Notes: generated from the letters alone by a model not told the origin. Shown: positions 17,589-29,114, numbered from the stretch's first letter. The stretch is 64,000 nucleotides of DNA from Candidatus Hamiltonella defensa 5AT (Acyrthosiphon pisum) (GCF_000021705.1 NC_012751.1:1054001-1118000); one strand, 5' to 3'. Numbers and translations: made by a program.

Positions 17589-18230
17589 TCAGGGGGGGAT
17601 ACAGTCCGCTTCGGGGGCCACGCGGAGTTCACACAGGGTTCCACCCTCATTCTGTGTATACACGACTTCTCCAATCACCCGCTCTCGATGGTGAAACCCA
17701 AGAACCGGATCAAATACCATGACTCGCTGGTTTGGCTGCCATAAACTCCCATCCCCCTGTCGCCAGCCTTGAACTCTGTAGGTGGTCTCTTCGTTTCTCG
17801 CCGCTCGTTGTCTGACCTCAAATTCACCCCATTCCCGGCAACTGTCACCCGTCGCATTCCCCGATTGTTGAAGGTGATACGGGCGATAACGTGTGATTTG
17901 GCTGTCTTTCGCTTTGTCTCTCAGCGCTTTTAAGGTGGCTTCGCCAAAATCGGCATCGTCACCACTGCGTTGTCCCGCCACCTGATACTCTGAAAAACGG
18001 TCACGAAGACTGCGCTCGCTGTCACAGGTCAAGATATTCTCTCCATAAACCAGCGCCGTGGTCGCCCTATCCGTTCCCACCTTCCCTATCAACAAATTGC
18101 CTTCGGCATCATCCCAGGCCAGCGTCTGCTGGAGCCCCAGGGCTTTGTTCAAGATTTCATGCCCCGTTTCCCCGTAATCCGCCTGGAGGGATTGATGTAT
18201 TGATGGATGAATGGAAGGGGCACTTTCCAC
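17589..18230 (-). pseudogene. Mu gp44-like phage baseplate hub protein, 5'-truncated
   Basis: The 213-residue frame reads EILNKALGLQQTLAWDDAEG, NLLIGKVGTDRATTALVYGE, ARNEETTYRVQGWRQGDGSL and NQRVMVFDPVLGF, a good fit to the C-terminal two-thirds of Mu gp44/P-type baseplate hub proteins of contractile tails. The N-terminus is replaced near 18190-18230 by low-complexity sequence (PSIHPSIHQS). It may come from a tailocin or an inactivated Mu-like prophage. Confidence 0.65.
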
Positions 18231-18289
18231 TTGAGGGAATTAGCCATAATGTGATTAATCGTTATTTGCGAGAAAACCGAGTGACGGGG

Positions 18290-18555
18290 AGTAGCGTATC
18301 GAACAATGTGCGGGGAGAGTTTGTTTTTTCGACAGAGGGGTATATATCGTCTTTGACGATTATGAATGCGATGATCTTGATACCAACCTGCGGGAATGCC
18401 GTCTAAATAACCGGCGATTGTTTTTTAGTCTACAAGATAACACTGTATGTTGTGATTGGTCAGGCTCAATTTTTCTTAATGCGACAGAACCTGTTCTCTT
18501 AAAACCACTTAATGCGACCGACACACCGTTTTTACCCATCATTTTCGCAGCATAA
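18290..18555 (+). other. Cys-rich open stretch and IS6-type end repeat
   Basis: A stop-free frame encodes RVCFFDRGVYIVFDDYECDD, NLRECRLNNRRLFFSLQDN and a tail to PIIFAA with no usable start codon. I do not recognise it. Inside it, ttaatgcgacagaacc at 18476-18491 is an IS6-type terminal repeat (reverse of GGTTCTGTCGCATTAA), so the stretch may be chimeric. Confidence 0.3.
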
Positions 18556-18662
18556 ATAAGATAATAATAGTGATTATTAATTATAAAAAATTATTATTAA
18601 GTAATATAAGCGTGTTATTTAATAATATAGATTATAAAATCCTGTTTTTCGTTATTATTAAT

Positions 18663-18694
18663 AAAAATATAAAAATATAAAAATATAAAAATAT
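18663..18694. repeat. Four tandem copies of AAAAATAT
   Basis: The 8-base unit AAAAATAT is repeated four times exactly, 23 bases before the RTX toxin start. Copy-number slippage could alter spacing in the promoter or leader region. Confidence 0.6.
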
Positions 18695-18716
18695 AAATTT
18701 TAAACCAGGGGAAAAA

Positions 18717-19293
18717 ATGCCTAATATTAACAACAGAAAAAAAACAGATAATTTATTTATAGATAAATCCACTATAAGTATATATCAAAATGACAGTATT
18801 TTAAATCCTGTAATATTGAAGAATTATTTAATTAATTCCGCGCTTGCATTATTTGCTGTTAAAAAAGTACGTAAGTCAGTGACCAAGTATCATGGCAAAG
18901 TTAATTTTGCATTTTCTCAAGTTCAAACAGATTTTTTTAAAGAAATTATTAAGCATAAACAGACCAGTGCGGGTATATGTGATGCTTTAACCAGTTACTG
19001 GATAGCATTACATGCTCAAGGTAAAAATTTATTTAAAGAAATCATCACTGGTGATGAAAATAAATTAAATAAAAATAAAATTTTTGAAATTAAAAAATTA
19101 CAAGTTGATTTTAATAATTATGAAGAATCTTTTCTAGCTCACAAAAATTGGTTAAATTCTCAAGGACTGGATTATAAAAAATTTTATAAAGATGATGGGT
19201 ATTTTAAAAATAAAGGAACCAAAAACAAGTATCAAAGATCTGAAAATACTGATGAAGCAATTAAAAATTTAGCCGAATCTATTGTAAGTACAC
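18717..19293 (+). CDS. RTX toxin 1, exon 1: start of C58-like protease domain
   Basis: The gene opens with AGGGG before the ATG. Exon 1 encodes 192 residues plus one base and contains the nucleophile region QTSAGICDALTSYWIALHAQ, with Cys88 in the place of the YopT/C58 papain-like catalytic cysteine. The frame is interrupted at 19294 by a group II intron; unspliced, it ends at TGA 19302-19304. Joining 19293 to 21639 restores the frame exactly and brings in His213 and Asp228. C58 proteases such as YopT cleave host small GTPases; the substrate here is unknown. The RTX context indicates type I secretion. Confidence 0.75.
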
Positions 19294-19874
19294 GTGCGAC
19301 GTGAAAGTTGCACCACAGAAGTCCCTTGAAAAAGGGTAAGGTTGATCCGAAACCTTATTGCCACTTACTCGGTGCAAGAGGAGTAATTCTCTTGTGCTAA
19401 GCGAGAATGAAAGCCTAACTAAAGTATTAAGCTGAATAAGAAATAGGGGCAAGGCAAAACTGAAATGGGTTGAATAAAGTGAATCTCCGTTATTAAAATG
19501 TCGTAAGCAAGTAAAACACGAAATCAGATGTGACGTGTTATGGGGAAGTTTAACGACAGTTAGAAACGGGTAAAGAAGAGTGTTCGTTCTTTACGACGGA
19601 TCCCGTTCCCCGGCATAGAGGAGGCAGCCCACTCAATGTATCTTCATGGTGTGAAACACGGTAACCCCATTAATCTTTTAGTGTTGATGTAAATACTAAG
19701 AGACAGTGGGCATAAGACGTTCCAAAAAGCGAAGGCAATCAGCCGAAAGGCAACTGGAAATCATAACAGGATTGATAGAGGTAATTACTTTACTCTGAAA
19801 AGAGGCTGACGTGGAACGGGTGACTTACCCATATAATCCTTTACCAAGGTTATGAATTGATTTAGAAGAGTTAG

Positions 19875-21557
19875 ATGCCTATGGCAAACGTAATAAATCA
19901 AAACTATGAACAACAACTGGAATGGCATGCTATTAACTGGCGTGTTGTGACAGCCATGATTAATAATCTAAGGCAAAGAATATATAGGGCTTCAGCAACA
20001 GGTGACTTAAAGAAAGTCAGAAATCTGCAAAAACTCATGATGAAATCAAGAGCTAACCATCTTCTGGCTATCAGGAAAGTCACTCAGGTCAATCGGGGAA
20101 AACACACGGCTGGAGTAGATAATCAGGTAATTAATGACCATAAAGGACGAGAACATCTTTATAAGTTATTAAGCCAAACAACTTCAGAAAAGGTTTATCC
20201 AGTAAAACGAGTTTACATAGCAAAAAAGAATGGAAAAAAACGCCCTCTTGGGATCCCAACCATTCTCGACCGCTGTAGACAAGCGATAGTTAAATCGGCG
20301 CTGGAACCTTATTGGGAAGCAAAATTTGAACCAGTCAGCTACGGATTTAGACCGGGGCGAAGTGCCCATGACGCAATACAAAAAATTTTCTGTATTGCCA
20401 GAGCACGAGGGACACGGCACTGGGTACTAGATGCAGATATTAAAGGCGCATTTGACAACATTGACCATAATTTTCTCATAAAAAAAATCGGGGGATTCCC
20501 CGAAAGAAACATGATTAAACAATGGTTACAAGCCGGTGTGCTGGAACATGGCAACTATATACCCAATGTTGCAGGTACTCCGCAAGGCGGGATTATCAGT
20601 CCACTACTGGCCAATATTGCACTCCACGGAATGGAGACCTTACTGGGTATTCAATACTGGAAAAACGGCACGCCAAAACAAGGGCAACCTTATGCAGTAG
20701 TTCGTTATGCGGATGATTTTGTCGTATTCGGTAAATCCCGTGAAGAGTGCGAAACTGCCAAAATAAAGTTGCAAATTTGGTTAGCTCAGAGAGGGTTAGC
20801 TCTTTCTGAAGAAAAAACCAGTATCAAACACTTGAAGGAAGGATTCGACTTCCTGGGATTTAATATACGACATTATGACAATCGCCACAGAAAACGGGGA
20901 TATATATTGTTAACGAAGCCCTCAAAGGAGTCGATGAAAAGGTACAAACAGCAAATGAGAATGACCTGGAAAGGTATTATCGGTATGCCGACACAAGAAG
21001 GAATAAGACAACTGAATGCCAAGATAATAGGATGGTGTAATTACTATCGTATTGGTGCTTCAAAAAGAACATTCAGTGCATTAGACCAATGGATGTGGAT
21101 CCGCCAACGTAGATATTTGTATCGACGTCATCCCAATAAACACTGGTGGTGGCGAAGAAAACACTACTTAGGCAAGATACCAGGTAGAGAAGACTATTCA
21201 GTATTTATGGATAAATCAACCGGTGGATTTCTTTGGAAGCATGCATGGACAAAAATACAGCGTCATTGGCTAGTTCCAAAAAATGCTTCCCCCGACAATC
21301 CGGAATTGCGTGACTATTGGCGTAATAGGCAGGCACGTAAACAGCCTTTTATTTACGGTGTCAAAGTTAACCTCTATAAGCGACAGAAAGGTTATTGTCC
21401 TCTCTGTGATCAAGAGTTGGACAATGGTGAACAATTGCATGTTCATCATATTCAGCCTAAAGCTGAAGGGGGTGACAACAAGCTGGCTAATCTAAGATTG
21501 TTACATGCTAATTGCCACAGACAATTACATAGCAAAAAAGGAAAAATGTTGAAGTGA
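19875..21557 (+). CDS. ltrA: Group II intron reverse transcriptase-maturase with HNH domain
   Basis: This 560-residue protein has an RT domain (PLGIPTILDRCRQAIVKSAL, then SYGFRPGRSAHDAI, GTPQGGIISPLLANIALHGM and the catalytic RYADDFVVFGKS), a thumb/maturase X domain (WCNYYRIGASKRTFSALDQW) and a C-terminal HNH endonuclease (YCPLCDQELDNGEQLHVHHI, then LRLLHANCHRQLH). It promotes splicing of its own intron and retrohoming into an intronless target. The frame is undamaged and of normal length. It lies in domain IV of the intron. Confidence 0.92.
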   Translation: MPMANVINQNYEQQLEWHAINWRVVTAMINNLRQRIYRASATGDLKKVRNLQKLMMKSRANHLLAIRKVTQVNRGKHTAGVDNQVINDHKGREHLYKLLSQTTSEKVYPVKRVYIAKKNGKKRPLGIPTILDRCRQAIVKSALEPYWEAKFEPVSYGFRPGRSAHDAIQKIFCIARARGTRHWVLDADIKGAFDNIDHNFLIKKIGGFPERNMIKQWLQAGVLEHGNYIPNVAGTPQGGIISPLLANIALHGMETLLGIQYWKNGTPKQGQPYAVVRYADDFVVFGKSREECETAKIKLQIWLAQRGLALSEEKTSIKHLKEGFDFLGFNIRHYDNRHRKRGYILLTKPSKESMKRYKQQMRMTWKGIIGMPTQEGIRQLNAKIIGWCNYYRIGASKRTFSALDQWMWIRQRRYLYRRHPNKHWWWRRKHYLGKIPGREDYSVFMDKSTGGFLWKHAWTKIQRHWLVPKNASPDNPELRDYWRNRQARKQPFIYGVKVNLYKRQKGYCPLCDQELDNGEQLHVHHIQPKAEGGDNKLANLRLLHANCHRQLHSKKGKMLK

Positions 21558-21568
21558 GTAAGTTGCGT

Positions 21569-21602
21569 GAGCCGTATGCGGGGTAACTCGCACGTACGGT
21601 TC
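21569..21602 (+). ncRNA. Group II intron domain V
   Basis: The 34-base hairpin GAGCCGTATGCGGGGTAACT through CGTACGGTTC has the family's length, the conserved AGC near its base and a GNRA-like loop (gtaa). This is the catalytic heart of the ribozyme and looks intact. Confidence 0.8.
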
Positions 21603-21638
21603 TTGAGGGAGTGGGCACTTGCGGCCTGCTTACCTAAT

Positions 21639-24600
21639 CAAGCCACAATAAAGATGGAGAATATAAAAAAATAGCTTTACACGGTAGCATGCTTGGACAC
21701 AGTGTTTCTGCTTATATCAATAAAAATACCGTGATATATTTTGATCCTAACTTTGGAGAATTTGAATTTAATAAAAAAAATGATTTTATAGAATGGTTTG
21801 TTGATAAATATTGGAGCAAATCTTTATACAAAAATACATTAAATAAAAAATTTTTTGTAGATCACTTTGAAAAAATTAACACGGTTAAAGCAGAACCTTC
21901 TAAAAAGTTTTCTACTAATAATGTCAGAAAAACTCATACTGACCGAGTAGTGCATCATAACACTCTGGCGAGTACGACTACGACGGCCTCAGATACCCAT
22001 CACGCGGTTAAAAATACCGATGTGGAGGATTGGGAAACACCCGAGGTGACAACAAAAACAGATGGGGGTAGCACCGACTACGATGGCCATCTGATTATTC
22101 AGATGGAAAACGATGCGATTGTTGCTAAGGCCGCCGCTGATTTAGCTGGAAAACACCATGATTCGGTGTTAGTGCAGCTCGATAGTGATGGTTACTATCA
22201 TCTCATACATGGCGATACGACTCAGCTACGTGATAAAATGAACCTGCGTGTACAAGTGGTTGCTCATAGCCGAGAAGGTGGAGCCGCGGTGAATAACCTC
22301 ACTTTTGCAGGCCAGACACATCCAGAATTAGCCACCACTTTAAACCGCTTTCTCGATGAATTTAAACATGATCACAATGTTGAGATCAAACCATCCCGTG
22401 TGGTTTTAGCCGGCTGCTCGTTAGCGGGGCCAAACAAACAAAATGATTTTGCCGACGGGCTGATCCGTGGATTGAACCTGGAAACTGTTTCAGTCACGGC
22501 CTACACAGACGAGCTGGGGGTGGCAGACAATGGCCATAGGTTTATCGTAGATAACCAGAGCAACGTGCATGATGCCCGTCAGGGGAAAATCATTTACCAT
22601 AAAGATCAACAACAGGGAGTACGTGTTGAGATCAAGGCAGATGAGCCCACTAAATTAGACTGGATAATGCAACTGTTAAATCAATTAGCCGATGAAACCC
22701 AAACAGTGCCATCGCTCGGTATGGCTGAGCGCACTCTACTGCGTGAAGCTTTCCACTTATCTGATGGCCAGTTGGACATCCAGAGGGTACTGCTCACCGC
22801 GCATCACCCTGAGCGACGTCAAACATGGTATGAGGGTAACTGGGAACGATTGCAAAAACTGGTCACCCACAGCGAACAGGCCTCTTTAGGTATCCAGGAA
22901 AGGCAGTTCAGCCTGGAACAACCGCAAGCGCACCAACAGCAAAAACAGCGGGCACTGGCATTTTATGAAGCCATCAAAAACACACAAAAAGCGCATCCAG
23001 GGATAACCGTTGACATGAAGTTGATGTCACCCACCTATTTTCTCAGGCAAGGGATCGACACGCACAAAGATAGCCATGCCTGGTCCCTGGCGTTTCTGGA
23101 CGCCAAACAGTCAGGAGAAAAATATGATATTTTTTCTTCCGGATTATCTGCCGATGCTTTACGGCGTCAGAAAATCATTGATGGCAGCGCCTCTGGCAGT
23201 GAAATCGCTTACGCCCACCACCTGGACAACCAGTTCAAAGAGCTAAAAAACCGAACCGAGATTGAGGTTAATAATAAAGCTATTTTTACTCCCTCTGTGC
23301 AGGATCTGTTTGATATGACGCCTACCCCAGGGGCGTATTTATTAAAGGGCGATCACCACTCTATCACATTGAATATTAAACAAAAAAAATCAGGAAGCCA
23401 TACTTATTCACTGTATGATCCTCAGGTGGGGAATGTTGATTTGACCCCGACTTCGAGCGAAGGAGGCGACGCGCTATACCACCTGCTGGATCACTATTTA
23501 CAGGGAAAAGACAAGGACGGGCGAACCCGCGCCCAGCAGTACGGCTTTGAAAAAATGGGTAATAAATATGCTTTTAACGCCTATCAGGTGAATATTGAAC
23601 AAGCCAGAAAGCAAATACACCAACTCGAGACATTTCAAACCTCACTGGATCATCAACTGGCCACGGACAGACTGTCGTCTCATGTCACTCTCTTCGATGA
23701 TGTCAGGTTGCCCTTTAAAACCCTGCTGGATATGGGGGTCACCTTTGAAGGCAGAGTCGTTACTGTCGGGCAGCAGATCAATCGCATTGATGCTGATTCG
23801 TTAAAAGAAGTCCGCTTTCGGCCTCAACAATTGTATGACTTTTTAACAAAAAATAATCTCGACCATCCCGACTTTGAACCCGCGCTGAGGCTAATCAAGA
23901 AAAGAATGGGCGCGATAGATGGCAATTCCTCGTCTTTAATAGCCCGTGAATTAACAGAAGATCAGAAGATTGCGAAAAAGACATTAACCTTGCTGGATAA
24001 AGTGAATCAACATACCGAACTTAACCCTGACGGAACGGTGACTATAAAAAATAAACTGATGCGCTCGCTACAGCCAAAAAATCTTATGCATCGCATTAAT
24101 AAAGGCGCTAATTATGCTGGTCCGGGGATGTCTGTACTCGGTTATTATTTTGGATACAGGGCTATCGACTCTTATAACAACGCATTAAAGCAGGAGGGAT
24201 TAACGCCAGAACAAAGGCAGGCGCTTGAATCTGAGCGAGATTTTGCCGTCATTTCTGTTGGCCTGAATGCAGGCGTTGATATTGGGCAATATGGCATGAG
24301 TAAAATGGCGTCTTTTACTATAAAAAACAATGCGATGAAATCTGTGGGTCAGATAGGGTCAAAAATGCGTTTGATCAAAGTGGGGGGAGTCGCGTTAAGT
24401 ATGGTGGGTGTCGGTCTTGATGTCTACAGTGCCTATCAATCTTTCTCAAAACTTGATACTGAAACGGACCCTGATATTCGCCAGGATCTGATTGTCTCAG
24501 GAAGCCTGTCAGTGGCAGGGGCTGTCGTTGGCATCGGTGTGACTGGGGCTTTTATCGTTGGCGGCAGCGCCGCGGCTGCCGCAGGGCCATTAGGTCTTGT

Positions 24601-25978
24601 TATTGGTGGCGTATTACTGGCTGGGGGACAAATCTATTCGGCGGTACGTCAAGTTGAAGAGATAGAGAAACAGATTTATTTAAGTGTAGGCGACAAATGG
24701 GAGACGGGCTGGAGAGCATTTTGGATGTTGCCACCGTCAAAAGAAATACAGGACAGATTGGCTAACACTCAAAGCCAGCTTGAAATGTATCGTGAGATGT
24801 GCAATATATTTTTAGAAAACAATGCGATGAAAATGCTGACAGAACAAGGTCTCAAGACGGTTTATCGCTATGTTTATAGTCTGAAAGATTTTGATTTGAA
24901 ACCGGAGAAGTATTCAAAATTATATGGATCATTGCCATTTGTAGGTCTAATTGAAATCAAAGAGGGTTCTATTTTAAATCCTGGTAAAATCAAGAAGGAA
25001 GACCTGGAAAAAAGCAAAAATGAGTTAAAAGAGAAATTAGAAAAGCATTATGGAAAGGATTGGGAAACAACTTATCACCGCTTCAAATTCATTGAAACCA
25101 ATGAATACTATTACACCCCGATATTTAAGGAAGTAGACGATGTCTTTGACCCTGCTGATCCTGAATCTACAAAAAACGCCACGTCTCTGGATAATCTGGA
25201 TAATGCCAAAGCGGATGGCAGCGTTATATTTAATCTCGGAGACGGCAATGACCAGGCCACCGGGTATAGAAGAAGGAGTAATACATTTTTCGGCGGAAAA
25301 GGGGCAAAAAAATACACAGGCAGATCTTTAAATGATCTGTTTTACTTAGGCAATAACACTCAAGATTCTAGCCGTGGCGACTTCATCGGGAGTGAGTTTG
25401 ATGGTCAAGATGGCGAAGACACTCTGGTGATTCAAGGGACCCCAGTAGGGATTGAAGGTTACTTTGTTGACCTGAAAAACGGATATATTAGTTACCATGA
25501 AAACTGGGTGGATATCGGTTTGGTTGCCACAATGACCGGGATTGAACACGTTATAGGGCACGCGACACTGAATGACTCAATCACAGGTAACGCGGATGAC
25601 AACCAGCTCAATGGTCAAGGGGGTGAAAGTTTGCTTTATGGTTTAGGGGGAAATGATACCTTAACCTTAGAGCAAGGTTCTGCTTACGGAGGGGAAGGAG
25701 AAGACAGCTACATCATCCTGCAAAATGACACCGGGAAAGATGCCTGTATAGACATCATAGACGGAGGAGCAAAAGGAGAAAGAAACCACGTCATATTGAA
25801 ACACTGCGTGAAGCAAATACAGTCCATCACCCTGGTTAAAAAAGGCTCAACCCAAGCCCATTATTCCCTGCGTATCCTTCTGAATAACAATAATGGTACC
25901 CGCAACTGCATTTGGCAGACGGTTATCGGCTCTCTGAGGATGGCGCGCAACTCCAGTTATGTAGTCGCTATAGCTTAA
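21639..25978 (+). pseudogene. RTX toxin 1, exon 2: protease, C80-like, pore-like and RTX regions
   Basis: Continuing from exon 1, numbered in the spliced protein, it carries His213 (MLGHSVSAYINK) and Asp228 (IYFDPNFGEF) of the C58-like triad. A C80-like self-processing protease module follows, with His402 (VVAHSREGG) and Cys452 (VLAGCSLAGP). A second C58-like half-domain without an obvious Cys is next (GAYLLKGDHHSITL, then YSLYDPQVG). A long hydrophobic Gly/Ala-rich segment around residues 1130-1200 (SGSLSVAGAVVGIGVTGAFI) resembles pore or translocation regions of large clostridial toxins. RTX-type repeats (DGNDQATG, LLYGLGGNDTL) come last. The frame is lost near 25898 and stops at 25978; the rest lies in two other frames to 28216. 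The intact paralogue is at 47813-53695. Confidence 0.75.
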
Positions 25979-26580
25979 CCACCTATGACGGGGTGCAGCT
26001 TGATAAGACGAGCTGGCCTGAGACCATCAAAGTAGAGGGTAAAAATAAAGAAACCTGGTCACTTCCCGTGCTGTCGGCGCAATATGTGGCCTCTTTAGAT
26101 CATACTCAAAAACAGGACTCAAACTCTGCTGTTATTTTTGATTTTTCAGAAAAGCAATCTCCCTTTTCTTTGCCTGTGCCAGACGCCCGCGTTGTCAAGA
26201 TGAGCAGACTGATCGGGGATACGTCATTACATAACCGGATGTATGGTGATGAGGATAATAACCAGCTCATTTCTCCGAGGGGGCGCAGTGTACTCTATGG
26301 TATGGCAGGCAATGATATGCTCGTATTATCAAATGGCATGGCTGACGGGGGGGCAGGAGAAGACAGCATTACCGTTTTGCAAAATACTGGCGACCGAAAG
26401 GCCGAGATAAACATCATAGATACCGGCAGTGTCACTGCAGAAAACAATCACGTTGTACTGCATGCAACACGATGTAACACAAATTCAATCCATTGTATTG
26501 ATAAAAAAAGCTCAGGCTTGGGTAAACCCAAAATGGGAAAAAATAGCCAATTACACCTTACGTATTCTGCTGACCAATGA
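25912..26580 (+). pseudogene. RTX toxin 1, third frame segment
   Basis: This is the continuation of the toxin after a one-base deletion near 25898: LADGYRLSEDGAQLQLCSRY, then SVLYGMAGNDMLVLSNGMAD with a Gly-Asp repeat, to about 26475. The segment is a tandem paralogue of the preceding and following ones: each has a YRLS(E/R)DG block, a (M)TSWP block and a GAGEDS block. The family match ends near 26475, where the frame changes again. Confidence 0.7.
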
Positions 26581-28216
26581 CAACGGAACCACCACCCAAG
26601 TTGATTTAGAAGACACTTATAGGCTCTCCAGGGATGGCACACAACTACAATCCCATAATCGTTATAGCCTAACCACCCGTGATGGCATACAAATTAATAT
26701 GACGAGTTGGCCAGACACCTTAAAGGTAGCCGATAAACACAGAGATCAAAATTTAGATACCTGGCAACTTCCGTTGCTTTCTGGGCAATATTTCCCTGTC
26801 TACGATCTTAAAAGAAGCGCCTTTCTTGGCAGCCCGGCCGCAGAAAACGGTGTGATTGAATTCATACAGAAAAATCCTGAAGGATACAGTGAAATCAACG
26901 TGGGGGAGCAAAAAACGGTCCTACCGAAATGGATAACATTGAGCTTAGGAGATACTGGGTATAACGATAAAATAGAAGGTGATGACACCGATAACGTATT
27001 ATCCAGCACGCTGGGTAATGACCTCCTAAAAGGCGGCGCGGGCTCTGATGGCTATCAGATTCACCATACACCTCAGATCAAAAAAACCATCACCATTGAC
27101 AATGAGGACAAGACAGCCCGCCCGGATACAGATTTTATTATTCTGAAGTCTGTTTCTATGGATCAATTGAATACACTTACTGTCAAAGATGACCATGATC
27201 TGGTGTTAAGTGCGGCGACCCCAAAAATGGATGTGGGTATCCTTGAACTGCGCCTTCGTCGTTTTATGAAGGATAAACGTTATCAACATATCATCATCAT
27301 CGATAAAGTAGGCGATAGCTATCTTTTAGAGAAAGGAGAGGACGGCAAGGCGCATATTTATACGGCTTACTTTGATAAGCCCAGTCGTGAATTCAAAAAG
27401 GGTAAACAACAAGATAACCTGGAAAAACAGGCCACTTCTGGCAATGACGTGGTGAGATTATCTAATGCGGCGGTATTGCCTGATAATACTTTTCGTTCCC
27501 TGGAGGGTCATGATAGCGTGATTGATGAGAGTGACCTTGATCTCAAGGTCTATGCTGGAACAGGTAATGATAATGTGCTTGTGGGTAGAGATCGAACGGA
27601 TAAGGCCAGAAAAGGAAACAAAACATTCTATGGCGAAGCCGGTGATGATTTTCTTGCCGGTGGAGCCGGCAGTGATCATCTCTATGGTGGCATCGGCAAC
27701 GATACCCTTCAAGGTAACACAGGCAATGACCGACTCGAAGGAGGCGAGGGAGATGATACTTACCTGTACACAGTGGGTCATGGCAATGACACTATCAAAG
27801 AAATCGGAGGCAATGATGTCCTGGTGTTACTCGGCGTGACTGAACAGGATGTTCAACTAGAAAGACAAAATGACCATCTTTACCTATTCATTGCTGCACG
27901 TGAAGGCAGAGAGGCGGGTGAAATCAAGGTCGAGGACTACTTTGCTTCAGAGAAGTATCGACTGGAAAAATTACAGATAGGAAGTAAAGAGTATCATATG
28001 AGTGAACTGCTCAAACGCGGTGCTCTCTTTAATCCAGGTAATAGACAAACCCTCATCGACTTGCTGGATCAAGATGGGCGCTCGGTGAGTGGGTTAACTC
28101 AGGCAATGAATGCATTCCATGAGCCGCCCGTCGTGAATACCGTTTTGGGGCCGCAGGACATGGGTTTATTTGGGCCGGGGGTGTTCGGTTACTCATCCAG
28201 TAAGCTGTCTTTATAA
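26429..28216 (+). pseudogene. RTX toxin 1, C-terminal segment with calcium-binding repeats
   Basis: After a second frameshift (the extra-base stretch CATG near 26460-26464), the frame reads HDVTQIQSIVLIKKAQAW and stays open for about 590 residues. It contains repeat blocks NDLLKGGAGSDGY and the run DFLAGGAGSDHLYGGIGNDT, LQGNTGNDRLEGGEGDDTYL, typical GGxGxDxLx nonapeptides. A post-repeat C-terminal domain ends GVFGYSSSKLSL. In RTX proteins the last ~60 residues hold the type I secretion signal. Alone, this frame lacks the N-terminal toxin modules. Confidence 0.75.
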
Positions 28217-28508
28217 ATAATTTCAGTCGGTTCTATGGATTCTGCTATCGGATAATGCCAGCATTTGAAGGCGTTTCTCGTCAGAGACAGGGAGGAGCGC
28301 CAGTGGATAAAAAGAATTCAGCACTATCATACTTCGCCTGCAAGCAGTTAATTCAACAGAACCGTCTGTATACACTCCGGTTTCTGTGGTCTTGTGCCTT
28401 GAATTCACAACCTTCTCTGCGGTTTGGAAAGAAGTCTGTTATTTTTTCCAGGTTTCGAATACCTGGGTAAGAAGTTCTTGCGACAGAACTTGGATTCTAC
28501 AAAGCGGA
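28217..28508. other. Spacer with a solo IS6-type end
   Basis: There is no gene. ttaattcaacagaacc at 28348-28363 is an IS6-type terminal repeat, with an exact copy at 44545-44560. Confidence 0.45.
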
Positions 28509-29114
28509 TTAAAAACGATCAATCTTTGTAGTTTCATCAATGGACAGCTTCCCTATGCGGGGGTACGCTTGACTGATACCTTTACCAATTCCCACCATCA
28601 GTGATATCTCATAGTGATCGGGTTTGTTAATAATACGACTCACTGCATCAAAATCGAAACCATCCATTGGGCAGGAGTCATACCCTTTCGCTTTGGCTGC
28701 TAACATGAGTGTTTGGGCAAAAATGCCATTGCTACGCATAATTTCGTCACGCTGTACCTGCGGTTTATTACGATAATATTTGTCAATTGCTGGAAATATG
28801 AAATTTCGAACGGGCTCATCTGCTTCACCCAAAATATTTTTCACCTTTGATTCCCAACTGGATAAGTCACCACACAAGACAACCAGCATAGAAGCATCGG
28901 TAACTTGCGGTTGATCCCATGCAACTTTTCTGATAGCAACTCGTTGAGCAGGATCTTCTATCAATAATGGCCGCCAGTGTTGTAAATTAAAGGCACTTGG
29001 AGCATTTTGCAGAGCAATGTTCAAAAGGGACTTTTTTTCTTCCAGAGTCATCACATATTTAGAATCAAAATTTTTAATGGCACGGCGTTGAATAATGGCG
29101 TCGAGAGTATTCAT
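28509..29114 (-). CDS. Nitroreductase-family NAD(P)H oxidoreductase
   Basis: This 201-residue flavoprotein has the nitroreductase pattern: an N-terminal RRAIKNFDSKY, then NAPSAFNLQHWRPLLIEDPA with the FMN-binding Asn/Gln-rich stretch, and a C-terminal AKAKGYDSCPMDGFDFDAVS. Family members reduce nitro compounds or quinones with NAD(P)H and FMN in the cytoplasm. The length is normal and the frame intact, and it stands alone between mobile debris. The substrate cannot be deduced. Confidence 0.85.
   Translation of the reverse strand: MNTLDAIIQRRAIKNFDSKYVMTLEEKKSLLNIALQNAPSAFNLQHWRPLLIEDPAQRVAIRKVAWDQPQVTDASMLVVLCGDLSSWESKVKNILGEADEPVRNFIFPAIDKYYRNKPQVQRDEIMRSNGIFAQTLMLAAKAKGYDSCPMDGFDFDAVSRIINKPDHYEISLMVGIGKGISQAYPRIGKLSIDETTKIDRF

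Larger units (their letters stand above)
19294..21638 (+). mobile_element. Complete group II intron
   Basis: The element begins with the canonical GTGCGAC at 19294. It has a structured ~580-base 5' ribozyme part, an intron-encoded protein (19875-21557), a 34-base domain V at 21569-21602 starting GAGCCGTATGCG and closing CGTACGGTTC, then a domain VI stem. It ends CTTACCTAAT (an AY end). Total length is 2345 bases. Removing it makes the surrounding toxin frame continuous: 577 + 4340 bases = 1639 codons including the stop. That precise fit supports both borders and suggests the intron can still splice. Confidence 0.88.
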
